This document shows positions 19,809 through 29,136 of a stretch of DNA of 64,000 nucleotides, in pieces. A model generated the notes under the pieces. That model searched no databases. It saw only the letters and a program-made list of their open reading frames with translations, and was not told where the DNA came from. Numbering within the stretch: position 1 is the first letter of the stretch; each line of letters starts with the position of its first letter. Made by a program: the position numbers and the translations under genes. The stretch is from NCBI RefSeq assembly GCF_012927045.1, contig NZ_JABBFW010000003.1:124001-188000 (forward strand). Reading direction: 5' to 3'. The DNA comes from Azohydromonas caseinilytica. Lineage in GTDB: Bacteria > Pseudomonadota > Gammaproteobacteria > Burkholderiales > Burkholderiaceae_C.

Positions 19809-22517
19809 TCAGGCGTACAGCGGGTTGATCTTGTCGGCGTTGAGGCCGTACTTGGCGATGGCTTCGGCCACGGTGCGCGCCGGCAGCACGCCCTCGTCGG
19901 CCAGGGCCTTGAGCGCGGCCACGACGACGTAGTGGCGGTTGACCTCGAAGTGCTCGCGCAGCTTGTAGCGGAAGTCGCTGCGGCCGAAACCGTCGGTGCC
20001 CAGCACCTTGTAGCTGCGGCCCTTCGGGATGAAGGCGCGGATCTGCTCCGCGTAGTTCTTCATGTAGTCGGTCGAGGCGATCACCGGGCCGGCATGCGCG
20101 CCCAGCTGCTCGGTGACGTAGGCCACGCGCGGCTCGGCGGTCGGGTGCAGCAGGTTGTAGCGCTCGGCGTCCTGGCCGTCGCGGGCCAGCTCGTTGAAGC
20201 TCGGGCAGCTCCAGACGTTGGCGCCCACGCCCCAGTCGGCCTCCAGCAGCTTCTTGGCTTCCATCGACTCGCGCAGGATGGTGCCGCTGCCCAGCAGGTT
20301 GACCGTGACCTTGGCTTCGGCGGGCGCCTCCTCCAGCAGATACATGCCCTTGATGATCTGCTCCTCGGTGCCCGCCTTGAGACCGGGCATGGGGTAGTTC
20401 TCGTTGAGCAGCGTCAGGTAGTAGAAGACGTTGTCCTGCTTCTCGACCATGCGCTTGAGGCCGTGGTGCAGGATCACGCCGACTTCGTGCGCGAAGGTCG
20501 GGTCGTAGGAGATGCAGTTGGGGATGGTGCCGGCCAGGATGTGGCTGTGGCCATCCTCGTGCTGCAGGCCCTCGCCGTTGAGCGTGGTGCGCCCGGAGGT
20601 GCCGCCCAGCAGGAAGCCGCGCGCCTGCATGTCGCCCGCGGCCCAGGCCAGGTCGCCGATGCGCTGGAAGCCGAACATCGAGTAGTACACGAAGAACGGG
20701 ACCATGATGCGGTTGTTCGTCGAGTACGACGTCGCCGCGGCGATCCACGAGCTCATGCCGCCCGCCTCGTTGATGCCTTCCTGCAGGATCTGGCCGGCCT
20801 TGTCCTCCTTGTAGTACATGACCTGGTCCTTATCGACCGGGGTGTACTGCTGGCCTGCCGGGTTGTAGATGCCGATCTGGCGGAACAGGCCTTCCATGCC
20901 GAAGGTGCGGGCCTCGTCCACCAGGATGGGCACCGCGCGCGGACCCACTTCCTTGTCGCGCAGCAGCTGCGTCAGGAAGCGCACGTAGGCCTGCGTGGTG
21001 CTGATCTCGCGGCCCTCGGCGGTGGGCTCCAGCACGGCCTTGAAGGTTTCCAGCGGCGGCACGGTCAGCTGCTCGTCGGCCTTGGTGCGGCGCTCGGGCA
21101 GGTAGCCGCCCAGCGCCTTGCGGCGCTCGTGGAGGTACTTCATCTCCGGCATGTCGTCGGAGGGCTTGTAGAACGGCACCTCCTCCAGCTTGTCGTCGGG
21201 GATGGGGATGTTGAAGCGGTCGCGCATGGCCCGGATGTCGTCCTCGGCCATCTTCTTGGTCTGGTGCGCGGTGTTCTTGCCCTCGCCGATCTTGCCCATG
21301 CCGTAGCCCTTGACGGTCTTGATCAGCAGCACCGTGGGCTGGCCCACCGTGTTCACGGCACGGTGGTAGGCGGCGAACACCTTCTGCGGGTCGTGGCCGC
21401 CGCGCTGCAGGCGCCAGATGTCGTCGTCGCTCATCTTGGACACCATCTCCAGCAGCTTGGGATGGCGGCCGAAGAAGTGCTTGCGCACGTAGGCGCCGTC
21501 GTTGGCCTTCATGGCCTGATAGTCACCGTCGAGGGTGTCCATCATGACCTTCTTGAGGATGCCTTCCTTGTCGCGCGCCAGCAGCGGGTCCCAGTAGCCG
21601 CCCCACAGCAGCTTGATCACGTTCCAGCCCGCGCCGCGGAACTCGCCTTCGAGCTCCTGCACGATCTTGCCGTTGCCGCGCACCGGGCCGTCCAGGCGCT
21701 GCAGGTTGCAGTTGACGACGAAGATCAGGTTGTCGAGCTTCTCGCGCGCGGCCAGGCCGATGGCGCCCAGGCTCTCGGGCTCGTCCATCTCGCCGTCGCC
21801 CAGGAACACCCAGACCTTGCGCTTGGAGGTGTCGGCGATGCCGCGCGCGTGCAGGTACTTCAGGAAGCGCGCCTGGTAGATCGCCATCAGCGGGCCCAGG
21901 CCCATGGACACCGTCGGGAACTGCCAGAACTCGGGCATCAGCTTCGGGTGCGGGTAGCTGGAGAGGCCCTTGCCGTCCACTTCCTGGCGGAAGTTCAGCA
22001 GCTGCTCCTCGCTGATGCGGCCTTCCAGGTAGGCGCGGGCGTAGATGCCGGGCGCCGAGTGGCCCTGGATGTAGAGCAGGTCGCCGCCGTGCTCGGGCGT
22101 GGCGGCATGCCAGAAGTGGTTGAAGCCCGCGCCCAGCATGGTCGCCAGCGAGGCGAAGCTGGAGATGTGGCCGCCCAGGTCGCCGCCGTCCGGGGGGTTG
22201 TGGCGGTTGGCGCGCACCACCATCGCCATGGCGTTCCAGCGCATGTAGGCGCGCAGTCGCTCCTCGATCTCGAGGTTGCCCGGACAGCGCTCTTCTTCCT
22301 GCGGCTCGATGGTGTTGACGTAGCCGGTGGTGGCGGAGAACGGCATGTCGATGCTGTTCTGGCGCGCGTGCTCCAGCAGCTGCTCCAGCAGGAAATGCCC
22401 GCGCTCGCGGCCTTCGCTTTCGATCACGGCCGACAGCGCGTCGAGCCATTCGCGGGTTTCCTGCGGGTCCTGGTCATTGGCCGCCGCACCGATGAACTGT
22501 TCAGGCAATGCCGACAT
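19809..22517 (-). CDS. aceE: Pyruvate dehydrogenase E1 component, homodimeric type
   Basis: Thiamin-diphosphate-dependent decarboxylation of pyruvate and reductive acetylation of E2. The 902-residue single-chain E1 has the ThDP/Mg motif starting at GDGEMDEPES (about residue 235) and ending at NCNLQ, and the N-terminal block GGHISSFASLATML. AAAGAGGAG lies 5 nt before ATG 22517. It is the first gene of aceE-aceF-lpdA. The upstream gap of 161 bp is shared with a divergent histidine kinase and holds two palindromes of GCACT-type half-sites that are good candidates for a regulator site. Its thiamin dependence makes the thiamin-uptake locus at 42 kb relevant. Confidence 0.97.
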   Translation of the reverse strand: MSALPEQFIGAAANDQDPQETREWLDALSAVIESEGRERGHFLLEQLLEHARQNSIDMPFSATTGYVNTIEPQEEERCPGNLEIEERLRAYMRWNAMAMVVRANRHNPPDGGDLGGHISSFASLATMLGAGFNHFWHAATPEHGGDLLYIQGHSAPGIYARAYLEGRISEEQLLNFRQEVDGKGLSSYPHPKLMPEFWQFPTVSMGLGPLMAIYQARFLKYLHARGIADTSKRKVWVFLGDGEMDEPESLGAIGLAAREKLDNLIFVVNCNLQRLDGPVRGNGKIVQELEGEFRGAGWNVIKLLWGGYWDPLLARDKEGILKKVMMDTLDGDYQAMKANDGAYVRKHFFGRHPKLLEMVSKMSDDDIWRLQRGGHDPQKVFAAYHRAVNTVGQPTVLLIKTVKGYGMGKIGEGKNTAHQTKKMAEDDIRAMRDRFNIPIPDDKLEEVPFYKPSDDMPEMKYLHERRKALGGYLPERRTKADEQLTVPPLETFKAVLEPTAEGREISTTQAYVRFLTQLLRDKEVGPRAVPILVDEARTFGMEGLFRQIGIYNPAGQQYTPVDKDQVMYYKEDKAGQILQEGINEAGGMSSWIAAATSYSTNNRIMVPFFVYYSMFGFQRIGDLAWAAGDMQARGFLLGGTSGRTTLNGEGLQHEDGHSHILAGTIPNCISYDPTFAHEVGVILHHGLKRMVEKQDNVFYYLTLLNENYPMPGLKAGTEEQIIKGMYLLEEAPAEAKVTVNLLGSGTILRESMEAKKLLEADWGVGANVWSCPSFNELARDGQDAERYNLLHPTAEPRVAYVTEQLGAHAGPVIASTDYMKNYAEQIRAFIPKGRSYKVLGTDGFGRSDFRYKLREHFEVNRHYVVVAALKALADEGVLPARTVAEAIAKYGLNADKINPLYA

Positions 22518-22553
22518 GGGGTCTCCTCTTTGGGTGTCTGGCTAAAGGGTGGC

Positions 22554-22598
22554 GCAGTGTCGCACAGGCACTGCATTTTTCAAATAGTGCGTTGCACT
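22554..22598. promoter_or_regulatory. Palindromic operator candidates between aceE and the histidine kinase
   Basis: GCAGTG (22554-22559) and CACTGC (22569-22574) form a 6-bp palindrome with a 9-bp spacer. AGTGC-GTT-GCACT follows at 22586-22598. Both are built from the same AGTGC/GCACT half-site, with further GCAC words between them. They lie 37-81 bp upstream of aceE and 81-125 bp upstream of the kinase start. Confidence 0.45.
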
Positions 22599-22665
22599 TT
22601 CATAATGCGGAATATTGCTGCGGCGCGGCATGACCTGTCGCAGCGCTACCCTCCCCTGGGGCCTT

Positions 22666-22671
22666 GATAAT
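22666..22671 (+). promoter_or_regulatory. -10-like element next to the histidine kinase start
   Basis: GATAAT ends 7 nt before ATG 22679. CGGAGG directly abuts the ATG with no spacer, so it is badly placed as a ribosome site. A leaderless or near-leaderless mRNA is predicted. Confidence 0.45.
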
Positions 22672-22678
22672 TCGGAGG

Positions 22679-25228
22679 ATGTCTGCCTCGCCGCCTTCTT
22701 CTGCCCGACCCGCGCCGGCTGTGCGCCGGCGCCTTTTCGGCCATTGGTGGCGCAGCCAATCGCCCTCGCGCCAGGACCGCTTCGTCACCGTCGGTCCGCT
22801 GGTGTCAGTGCTGCTGTTCCTGGCGGCAATCATTTCGGCCTTCTGGTATTTGCGGAACGAAGAGATCGAGCGCGAGACGGATTCGCTGCGGCGTGACACC
22901 GAGATCGCGCAGCAGCAGATCCAGTTGCGGCTCATCGACAGCCAGGAGCAACTGCTGCGCCTTGCGCGCGAGCTGGCCACGCGCACCGTGGACAGCCGCG
23001 GCTTCGAGGGCCAGGCACGCAGCTTTGCCGCCGAGCGGCCCGAGCTGACCCAATTGCTGTGGCTGGCGCCCAAGCGCCAGCTGCTGGGCCAGTGGCTGGC
23101 GCCGGGTCTGGAAGGCCTGACGCACAACGGCGGGCCCGACCCGTCGCTGCCGATGGAAGGGCGCCGCAGCGAGCCCGAGCGCGCCTTCAGCACCGCGCGC
23201 GACCTGCAGGCGCCCGTGTACTCGCGCTCGTTCCAGAACGCCGCGGGCGTGCCGGTGTTCCAGGTGCACGTGCCGCTGATCGACCGCAACGGCTTCGTGG
23301 GCTCGCTGGTGGCGGAGTACTCGGTGCAGGCGCTGGAGCGGCTGCTGGTGCCGGCGGAAGTGACGCGCCGCCATGCCATCACGGTGCTGGACGAGGCGGG
23401 CAACGAGCTCGCGGGCAACGGCGGCACGCCGGCTGGCGGCGCCGGCAAGCGCGCCACCATCGTCCACGACGTGCCGCTCACGCCCGCGGGCACGGGGCTG
23501 GTGCTGCGCGGCCAGGGCTGGCGCACCTCCATCGGCCTGATCAGCAACACGCTGTTCTGGATGGTGGTGGCGCTGTCGGTGCTGACGGTGTGGATGCTGC
23601 TGGGCGCATGGCGCCACATGCGCCGGCGCACGCAGATCCAGAACGCGCTGATCCAGGAGACCAATTTCCGCCGCGCCATGGAGAACTCCATGCTCACGGG
23701 CATGCGGGCCATGGACCTGCAGGGGCGCATCACCTACGTCAACCCGGCCTTCTGCGCCATGACGGGCTTCTCCGAGGCCGAGCTCATCGACCGCCGGCCG
23801 CCCTACCCGCACTGGCCGCCCGACCGCCTGGACGAGAACGCGCGCTTGCTGCGGCAGGAACTGCAGGGCCGCAGCCCCGCCGGCGGCGTGGAGGTCAAGG
23901 TCATGCGCAAGGACGGCTCGATGTTCGACGCGCGCATGTACGTCTCGCCGCTGATCGACCCCAAGGGCCAGCAGACGGGCTGGATGACCTCGATGACCAA
24001 CATCACCGAGGCCAAGCGCATCCGCGACCAGCTCTCGGCCTCGCACGAGCGCTTCACCACCGTGCTGGAAGGGCTGGACGCGGCCGTGTCGGTGCTGTCG
24101 GTGGAGCAGAGCGAGCTGCTGTTCGCCAACCGCTCCTACCGGCTGTGGTTCGGCGCCGACGCGCGCGGCCACGCGCTGCTGGCGGGCACCTCGGCGCAGC
24201 CGGGCGTGGTGGAGGATTCGGTGGACACCTTCGGCGGGCTGCCGGTGCAGGAGCTGACCCAGGCCGGCTCCGACCCGCGCGAGGTCTTCGTGGAGTCGCT
24301 GCAGAAGTGGTTCGACGTGCGCTCGCGCTACCTGCAGTGGACCGACGGCCGGCTGGCGCAGATGCTCATCGCCACCGACATCACCGCGCGCCACCAGGCC
24401 GAGGAGCAGCAGCGGCTGCAGGCGGAGAAGGCGCAGGTCACCAGCCGCCTGGTGACCATGGGCGAGATGGCCAGCTCGGTGGCTCACGAGCTGAACCAGC
24501 CGCTGACGGCCATCGCCAACTACTGCAGCGGGATGGTGTCGCGCGTGCAGTCCGACGCCATCGGCAAGGACGACCTGATCGCGGCGCTGCGGAAGACCGC
24601 GCGCCAGGCCGAGCGCGCCGGGCAGATCATTCACCGCATCCGCGCCTTCGTGAAGAAGAGCGAGCCGCAACGCCAGGCGGCGCAGGCGCGCGCCATCATC
24701 GAGGACGCGGTGGACCTGGCCGGCATCGAGCTGCGCCGGCGCCACGTGCAGATCCACACCTACGTGGCGCAGCGGCTGCCCACGCTGATGGTGGACCCGA
24801 TCCTCATCGAGCAGGTCGTGCTCAACCTGCTCAAGAACGCGGCCGAGGCCATCGACATGGCCAAGCTGCCGCCGGCGCGGCGCCACATCGAGCTGCGCGT
24901 CGTGCCGCGCCACACCGCCGAGGAGGGCGGCGTGATCGAGTTCAGCGTCACCGACAAGGGCCCGGGCATGAAGGAGGAGGTACTGGGCCGCATGTTCGAA
25001 GCCTTCTTCTCGACCAAGGCCGAGGGCCTGGGCATCGGGCTGTCGCTGTGCCGCTCCATCATCGAGTCGCACCGCGGCAGGATGCGCGCGGAGAACATTT
25101 ACAATGGAAACGCTGTCGTGGGCTGCCGCTTCTCGTTCACCCTGCCGGTCGAGCCGGGCGCACGCATCGAGCCGGCGGCACCTTCGGCGTCCGATTCCAA
25201 CACAACGACCGAGACAACCAGCCCATGA
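22679..25228 (+). CDS. Membrane-bound PAS sensor histidine kinase
   Basis: First half of a two-component system. The 849 residues show TM1 at about 36-57, a periplasmic sensing region to about 283, TM2 at about 284-312, two PAS-like domains (about 325-440 and 445-570), and a kinase core with phospho-accepting H603 in SVAHELNQPL, N-box LLKNAAEA and G-box GLGIGLSL. The layout resembles DctB/FixL-type kinases; the ligand is unknown. I chose ATG 22679 (MSASPPSSARPAP) over the TTG five codons upstream, which lies in the -10-like box. Its stop overlaps the regulator start by 4 nt (ATGA). Position opposite aceE suggests a role in pyruvate metabolism. Confidence 0.9.
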   Translation: MSASPPSSARPAPAVRRRLFGHWWRSQSPSRQDRFVTVGPLVSVLLFLAAIISAFWYLRNEEIERETDSLRRDTEIAQQQIQLRLIDSQEQLLRLARELATRTVDSRGFEGQARSFAAERPELTQLLWLAPKRQLLGQWLAPGLEGLTHNGGPDPSLPMEGRRSEPERAFSTARDLQAPVYSRSFQNAAGVPVFQVHVPLIDRNGFVGSLVAEYSVQALERLLVPAEVTRRHAITVLDEAGNELAGNGGTPAGGAGKRATIVHDVPLTPAGTGLVLRGQGWRTSIGLISNTLFWMVVALSVLTVWMLLGAWRHMRRRTQIQNALIQETNFRRAMENSMLTGMRAMDLQGRITYVNPAFCAMTGFSEAELIDRRPPYPHWPPDRLDENARLLRQELQGRSPAGGVEVKVMRKDGSMFDARMYVSPLIDPKGQQTGWMTSMTNITEAKRIRDQLSASHERFTTVLEGLDAAVSVLSVEQSELLFANRSYRLWFGADARGHALLAGTSAQPGVVEDSVDTFGGLPVQELTQAGSDPREVFVESLQKWFDVRSRYLQWTDGRLAQMLIATDITARHQAEEQQRLQAEKAQVTSRLVTMGEMASSVAHELNQPLTAIANYCSGMVSRVQSDAIGKDDLIAALRKTARQAERAGQIIHRIRAFVKKSEPQRQAAQARAIIEDAVDLAGIELRRRHVQIHTYVAQRLPTLMVDPILIEQVVLNLLKNAAEAIDMAKLPPARRHIELRVVPRHTAEEGGVIEFSVTDKGPGMKEEVLGRMFEAFFSTKAEGLGIGLSLCRSIIESHRGRMRAENIYNGNAVVGCRFSFTLPVEPGARIEPAAPSASDSNTTTETTSP

Positions 25229-25851
25229 GCCTGATTCCCAAGAAAGGCACCGTGTACGTCGTCGACGATGACGAGGCGGTGCGCGATTCGCTGCAGTGGT
25301 TGCTGGAAGGCAAGGACTACCGCGTCAAGTGCTTTGACTCGGCCGAATCCTTCCTCTCCCGTTTCGACCCGCGCGAGGTGGCCTGCCTCATCGCCGACAT
25401 CCGCATGGAAGGCATGAGCGGCCTGGAGCTGCAGGACCGGCTCCTGGAGCGCCGCAGCCCGCTGCCGGTGGTGTTCATCACCGGCCATGGCGACGTGCCC
25501 ATGGCCGTCACGACCATGAAGAAGGGCGCGATGGACTTCATCGAAAAGCCCTTCAAGGAAGAGGAGCTGCTGTCGCTGGTGGAGCGCATGCTGGAGCAGG
25601 CGCGCAACACCTTCAGCCAGCACCAGGAGCAGGCCAGCCGCGACGCCTTGCTGTCGCGCCTGACCACGCGCGAGAGCCAGGTGCTGGAGCGCATCGTCGC
25701 GGGCCGGCTCAACAAGCAGATCGCCGACGACCTGGGCATCAGCATCAAGACGGTGGAGGCGCACCGCGCCAACATCATGGAAAAGCTCAACGCCAACACC
25801 GTGGCCGACCTGCTCAAGATCGCGCTGGGCGCGCACAGCAAGACGGCCTGA
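25225..25851 (+). CDS. FixJ/NarL-type response regulator
   Basis: Partner of the overlapping histidine kinase. The receiver domain holds the acidic pair in VYVVDDDEAVRDS, phospho-acceptor D58 in CLIADIRMEG and K108 in FIEKPFKEEE. The LuxR-type HTH spans about residues 140-203 (LTTRESQVLERIVAGRLNKQ, then SIKTVEAHRANIMEKL). 208 residues, normal for a FixJ-like regulator. It presumably acts on promoters such as the shared aceE/kinase region, though that is inference. A T-tailed hairpin ends the unit at 25872-25895. Confidence 0.93.
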   Translation: MSLIPKKGTVYVVDDDEAVRDSLQWLLEGKDYRVKCFDSAESFLSRFDPREVACLIADIRMEGMSGLELQDRLLERRSPLPVVFITGHGDVPMAVTTMKKGAMDFIEKPFKEEELLSLVERMLEQARNTFSQHQEQASRDALLSRLTTRESQVLERIVAGRLNKQIADDLGISIKTVEAHRANIMEKLNANTVADLLKIALGAHSKTA

Positions 25852-25871
25852 CCTTCTTCAGCAACCCCCGG

Positions 25872-25895
25872 GGGCCGCGGCATGCGGCCCTTTTT
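25872..25895 (+). terminator. Terminator after the response regulator gene
   Basis: GGGCCGC (25872-25878) pairs with GCGGCCC (25884-25890), with a 5-nt loop and TTTTTCTTT downstream. It ends 28 nt before folD. Confidence 0.9.
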
Positions 25896-25923
25896 CTTTC
25901 AGTCTTCCAGGAGTGTCCTCACC

Positions 25924-26781
25924 ATGACCGCGCAGCTGATTGACGGCGTCGCCCTCTCGCGCCAGATCCGCACCGAGCTTGCCCAGCGCGCCGCCGCCCT
26001 CACCAGCCGCGGCCACACGCCGGGGCTGGCCGTGATCCTGGTGGGCGACAACCCGGCCTCGCAGGTGTACGTGCGCAACAAGGTCAAGGCCTGCCACGAC
26101 ACCGGGCTGCACTCGGTGCTGGAGCAGTACCCCGCCTCCATGAGCGAGGCCGAGCTGCTGGCGCGCGTGCGCGCATTGAATGAGGACGCATCCATCCACG
26201 GCATCCTGGTGCAGCTGCCGCTGCCCGCCCACATCGACGCGCACAAGGTCATCGAGACCATCTCCCCGCTCAAGGACGTGGACGGCTTCCACGTGGCCAG
26301 CGCCGGCGCGCTGATGGTGGGCCAGGAAGGCTTCAAGCCCTGCACGCCCTACGGCTGCATGCAGATGCTCAAGGCCATCGGCTGCGATCCGCGCGGCAAG
26401 CACGCGGTGGTGATCGGGCGCAGCAACATCGTGGGCAAGCCCATGGCGATGCTGCTGCTGCAGGCCAACGCCACCGTCACGGTGTGCCACAGCGCCACGC
26501 CGGACCTGGCGCAGCACACGCGCCAGGCCGACATCGTGGTGGCGGCCGTGGGCAAGCGCAACGTGCTGACGGCCGACATGGTCAAGCCCGGCGCGGTGGT
26601 CATCGACGTGGGCATGAACCGCAACGACGAGGGCAAGCTCTGCGGCGACGTGGACTTCGACGGCGTGCGCGAGGTCGCGTCCTGGATCACCCCGGTGCCG
26701 GGAGGGGTCGGCCCGATGACCATCACAATGCTGCTGGTCAACACCGTCGAGGCCGCCGAGCGCGTTGCCGCCGCGGCCTGA
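25924..26781 (+). CDS. folD: Bifunctional methylene-THF dehydrogenase / methenyl-THF cyclohydrolase
   Basis: Interconverts 5,10-methylene-THF and 10-formyl-THF for purine and fMet-tRNA synthesis. The 285 residues include the active Tyr/Lys region [13 protein letters not shown] near residues 45-57, ILVQLPLP, and the NADP loop [14 protein letters not shown]. The C-terminus contains [17 protein letters not shown]. Start ATG 25924 (MTAQLIDGV) is preferred to ATG 25882, whose extra residues lie in the preceding terminator. AGGAG lies 12 nt upstream. It shares purine-pathway context with purL elsewhere in the window. Confidence 0.97.
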   Translation: MTAQLIDGVALSRQIRTELAQRAAALTSRGHTPGLAVILVGDNPASQVYVRNKVKACHDTGLHSVLEQYPASMSEAELLARVRALNEDASIHGILVQLPLPAHIDAHKVIETISPLKDVDGFHVASAGALMVGQEGFKPCTPYGCMQMLKAIGCDPRGKHAVVIGRSNIVGKPMAMLLLQANATVTVCHSATPDLAQHTRQADIVVAAVGKRNVLTADMVKPGAVVIDVGMNRNDEGKLCGDVDFDGVREVASWITPVPGGVGPMTITMLLVNTVEAAERVAAAA

Positions 26782-26895
26782 GCCCAGCAAGCAAAAAAGC
26801 CATGGGCCGGCGCGGGTGGGCGCCGTGGCCGCGATATCTTGTGTTGACCCCTTCAGTCACCACCTGCGCGGCTTCACCAGTCCGCCTGCCAGCCC

Positions 26896-28923
26896 ATGAC
26901 CAATCCGCTGCTCGACACTCCCTCTTCCCAGCTTCCGGCCTTCGACCGCATCCGACCCGAGCATGTGAGCCCGGCCGTCGATGAGCTGCTGGCGCAGGCC
27001 GGCACGGCGCTGGAGCGCGCCGTGGGGCCGGAAGTGCCGGCCGACTACGACGCCATGTCGGCCGTGCTGGACGTGGCCACCGAGCGCCTGGGCCGCTCCT
27101 GGGGCGCGGTGGGCCATCTCAACCACGTGGCCGACACGCCCGAGCTGCGCGCGGCCTACAACGAGAACCTGCCCAAGGTCACCGAGTTCTACACGCGCCT
27201 GGGTGCCGACGAGCGGCTTTACGCCAAGTACAAGGCCATCGCCCAGAGCCCGGCCGCTGCAGAGCTCAGCACGCCGCGGCGCAAGGCGCTGTCCAATGCC
27301 ATGCGTGACTTCGTGCTCTCCGGCGCCGAGCTGCAGGGCGCGGCCAAGGAGCGCTTCGCGCAGATCCAGGAGCGCCTGGCCGAGCTGTCGCAGAAGTACA
27401 GCGAGCATGTGCTGGACGCCACCGACAAGTTCGCGCTCTACGCCAGCGAGGAACAGCTCGACGGCGTGCCCGAGGACGTCAAGGCCGCCGCGCGCGCCGC
27501 GGCGCAGGCCGAGAGCAAGGACGGCCACAAGATCACGCTGCACTTCCCGAGCTACTTCCCGGTGATGCAGTACGGCACCAACCGCGAGCTGCGCCGCCAG
27601 CTCTACACCGCCTACGCCACCCGCGCCAGCGAGCAGGGGCCGGCCGAGCGCGACAACAGCGCGCTCATGACCGAGATCCTGCAACTGCGCCAGGAAGAGG
27701 CCGAGCTGCTGGGCTACCGCAGCTTCGCCGAGCTGTCGCTGGTGCCCAAGATGGCCGACAGCCCGCAGCAGGTGGTGGACTTCCTGCGCGACCTCGCCCG
27801 CCGCGCCCGCCCCTACGCCGAGAAAGACCTGCAGGAGCTGCGCGAGTTCGCGGCCAAGGAACTGGACCTGCCCGACCTGCAGGCCTGGGACGCGGCCTTC
27901 GCCAGCGAGAAGCTCAAGGAGGCGCGCTACGCCTTCAGCGACCAGGAGGTGAAGCAGTACTTCACCGAGCCGAAGGTGCTGGAGGGGTTGTTCCGCATCA
28001 TCGAGACGCTGTTCGAGGTGGCGATCCGTCCCGACCAGGCACCGACCTGGAACCCCGACGTGCGCTTCTTCCGCGTCGAGCGCGGCGGCCAGCTCATCGC
28101 CCAGTTCTACCTCGACCCCTACGCCCGTCCCGGCAAGCGCCCCGGCGCCTGGATGGACGACGTGCGCGGCCGCTGGCAGCGCCCGGAAGGCGGGCTGCAG
28201 ACGCCGGTGGCGCACCTGGTGTGCAACTTCGCGCCGCCGGTGGGCGGCAAGCCCGCGCTGCTCACGCACGACGACGTCATCACCCTCTTCCACGAGTTCG
28301 GCCATGGCCTGCACCACATGCTCACGCAGGTGGCGGACCTGGGCGTCTCGGGCATCTCCGGCGTGGAATGGGACGCCGTGGAGCTGCCCAGCCAGTTCAT
28401 GGAGAACTTCGCCTGGGAGTGGGAAGTGGTGCAACGCCTCACGGCCCACGTGGACACCGGCGAGCCGCTGCCGCGCGCGCTCTACGACAAGATGCTCGCG
28501 GCCAAGAACTTCCAGAGCGGCATGGCGACGCTGCGGCAGGTGGAGTTCGCGCTCTTTGACATGCGCATCCACTCCGAGGCCGGCGCGCCGCAGCGCATCC
28601 AGCAGATCCTGGACGAGGTGCGGCAGGAAGTGGCGGTGCTGATCCCGCCCTCCTTCAACCGCTTCCAGCACGCCTTCTCGCACATCTTTGCCGGCGGCTA
28701 CTCGGCGGGCTACTACAGCTACAAGTGGGCCGAGGTGCTCAGCGCCGACGCCTGGAGCGCCTTCGAGGAGGCCGGCGTGTTCGACACCGAGACGGGCCGC
28801 CGCCTGCGCCGCGAGATCCTGGAAGCCGGCGGCAGCCGTCCGGCGATGGACAGCTTCAAGGCTTTCCGCGGGCGCGAGCCGCAGATCGACGCGCTGCTGC
28901 GCCACCAAGGCATGGCGGGCTGA
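26896..28923 (+). CDS. prlC: Oligopeptidase A (M3 family zinc metallopeptidase)
   Basis: Cytosolic endopeptidase that degrades short peptides, including cleaved signal peptides. The M3 zinc motif HEFGH is at residues 466-470 (FHEFGHGLHHML), and the third ligand region GVEWDAVELPSQFMENF follows about 25 residues later. A C-terminal block AGGYSAGYYSYKWAEVLSAD supplies the substrate-binding Tyr/His region. The 675 residues match E. coli OpdA. No clear Shine-Dalgarno sequence is seen before ATG 26896. In many proteobacteria it lies near folD, as here. Confidence 0.95.
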   Translation: MTNPLLDTPSSQLPAFDRIRPEHVSPAVDELLAQAGTALERAVGPEVPADYDAMSAVLDVATERLGRSWGAVGHLNHVADTPELRAAYNENLPKVTEFYTRLGADERLYAKYKAIAQSPAAAELSTPRRKALSNAMRDFVLSGAELQGAAKERFAQIQERLAELSQKYSEHVLDATDKFALYASEEQLDGVPEDVKAAARAAAQAESKDGHKITLHFPSYFPVMQYGTNRELRRQLYTAYATRASEQGPAERDNSALMTEILQLRQEEAELLGYRSFAELSLVPKMADSPQQVVDFLRDLARRARPYAEKDLQELREFAAKELDLPDLQAWDAAFASEKLKEARYAFSDQEVKQYFTEPKVLEGLFRIIETLFEVAIRPDQAPTWNPDVRFFRVERGGQLIAQFYLDPYARPGKRPGAWMDDVRGRWQRPEGGLQTPVAHLVCNFAPPVGGKPALLTHDDVITLFHEFGHGLHHMLTQVADLGVSGISGVEWDAVELPSQFMENFAWEWEVVQRLTAHVDTGEPLPRALYDKMLAAKNFQSGMATLRQVEFALFDMRIHSEAGAPQRIQQILDEVRQEVAVLIPPSFNRFQHAFSHIFAGGYSAGYYSYKWAEVLSADAWSAFEEAGVFDTETGRRLRREILEAGGSRPAMDSFKAFRGREPQIDALLRHQGMAG

Positions 28924-29136
28924 TCCGCCTCCGGGGCCGTCACCGCGGCGGCCCGGCTGGGCTCTGTCCGGCCGCGCGGCTGCGCGGCTGCCTTAACGGC
29001 AGTACGGCCGCTGGCGCCATCAGGCCGGCATTGTGAACGCCAGGTTCACATTGAAGTCCCGTCAAGCCACTGAGTGACCCTACTGTTATCCCCAGTGTGA
29101 CAATCCCGGATTCTTGCGATCAGCCGGCCGCCGGCC
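28924..29136. other. Convergent intergenic region with a palindrome
   Basis: No gene is seen in these 213 bp. TGTGAAC (29032-29038) and GTTCACA (29044-29050) form a 7-bp inverted repeat with a 5-bp spacer. It has no T run, so it resembles a protein-binding site or weak stem more than an intrinsic terminator. TGTTAT at 29083-29088 is -10-like. Confidence 0.45.

Noticed and set aside
19008-22667. 1219-aa open frame on the plus strand opposite aceF/aceE
   Set aside because: Very long, but it mirrors two certain genes and reads as low-complexity Ala/Gly/Arg/His/Leu. Strong codon bias in aceE removes stops from this frame.
22664-22678. TTG start five codons upstream for the histidine kinase
   Set aside because: It falls within the -10-like GATAAT, and the ATG at 22679 gives a normal N-terminus.
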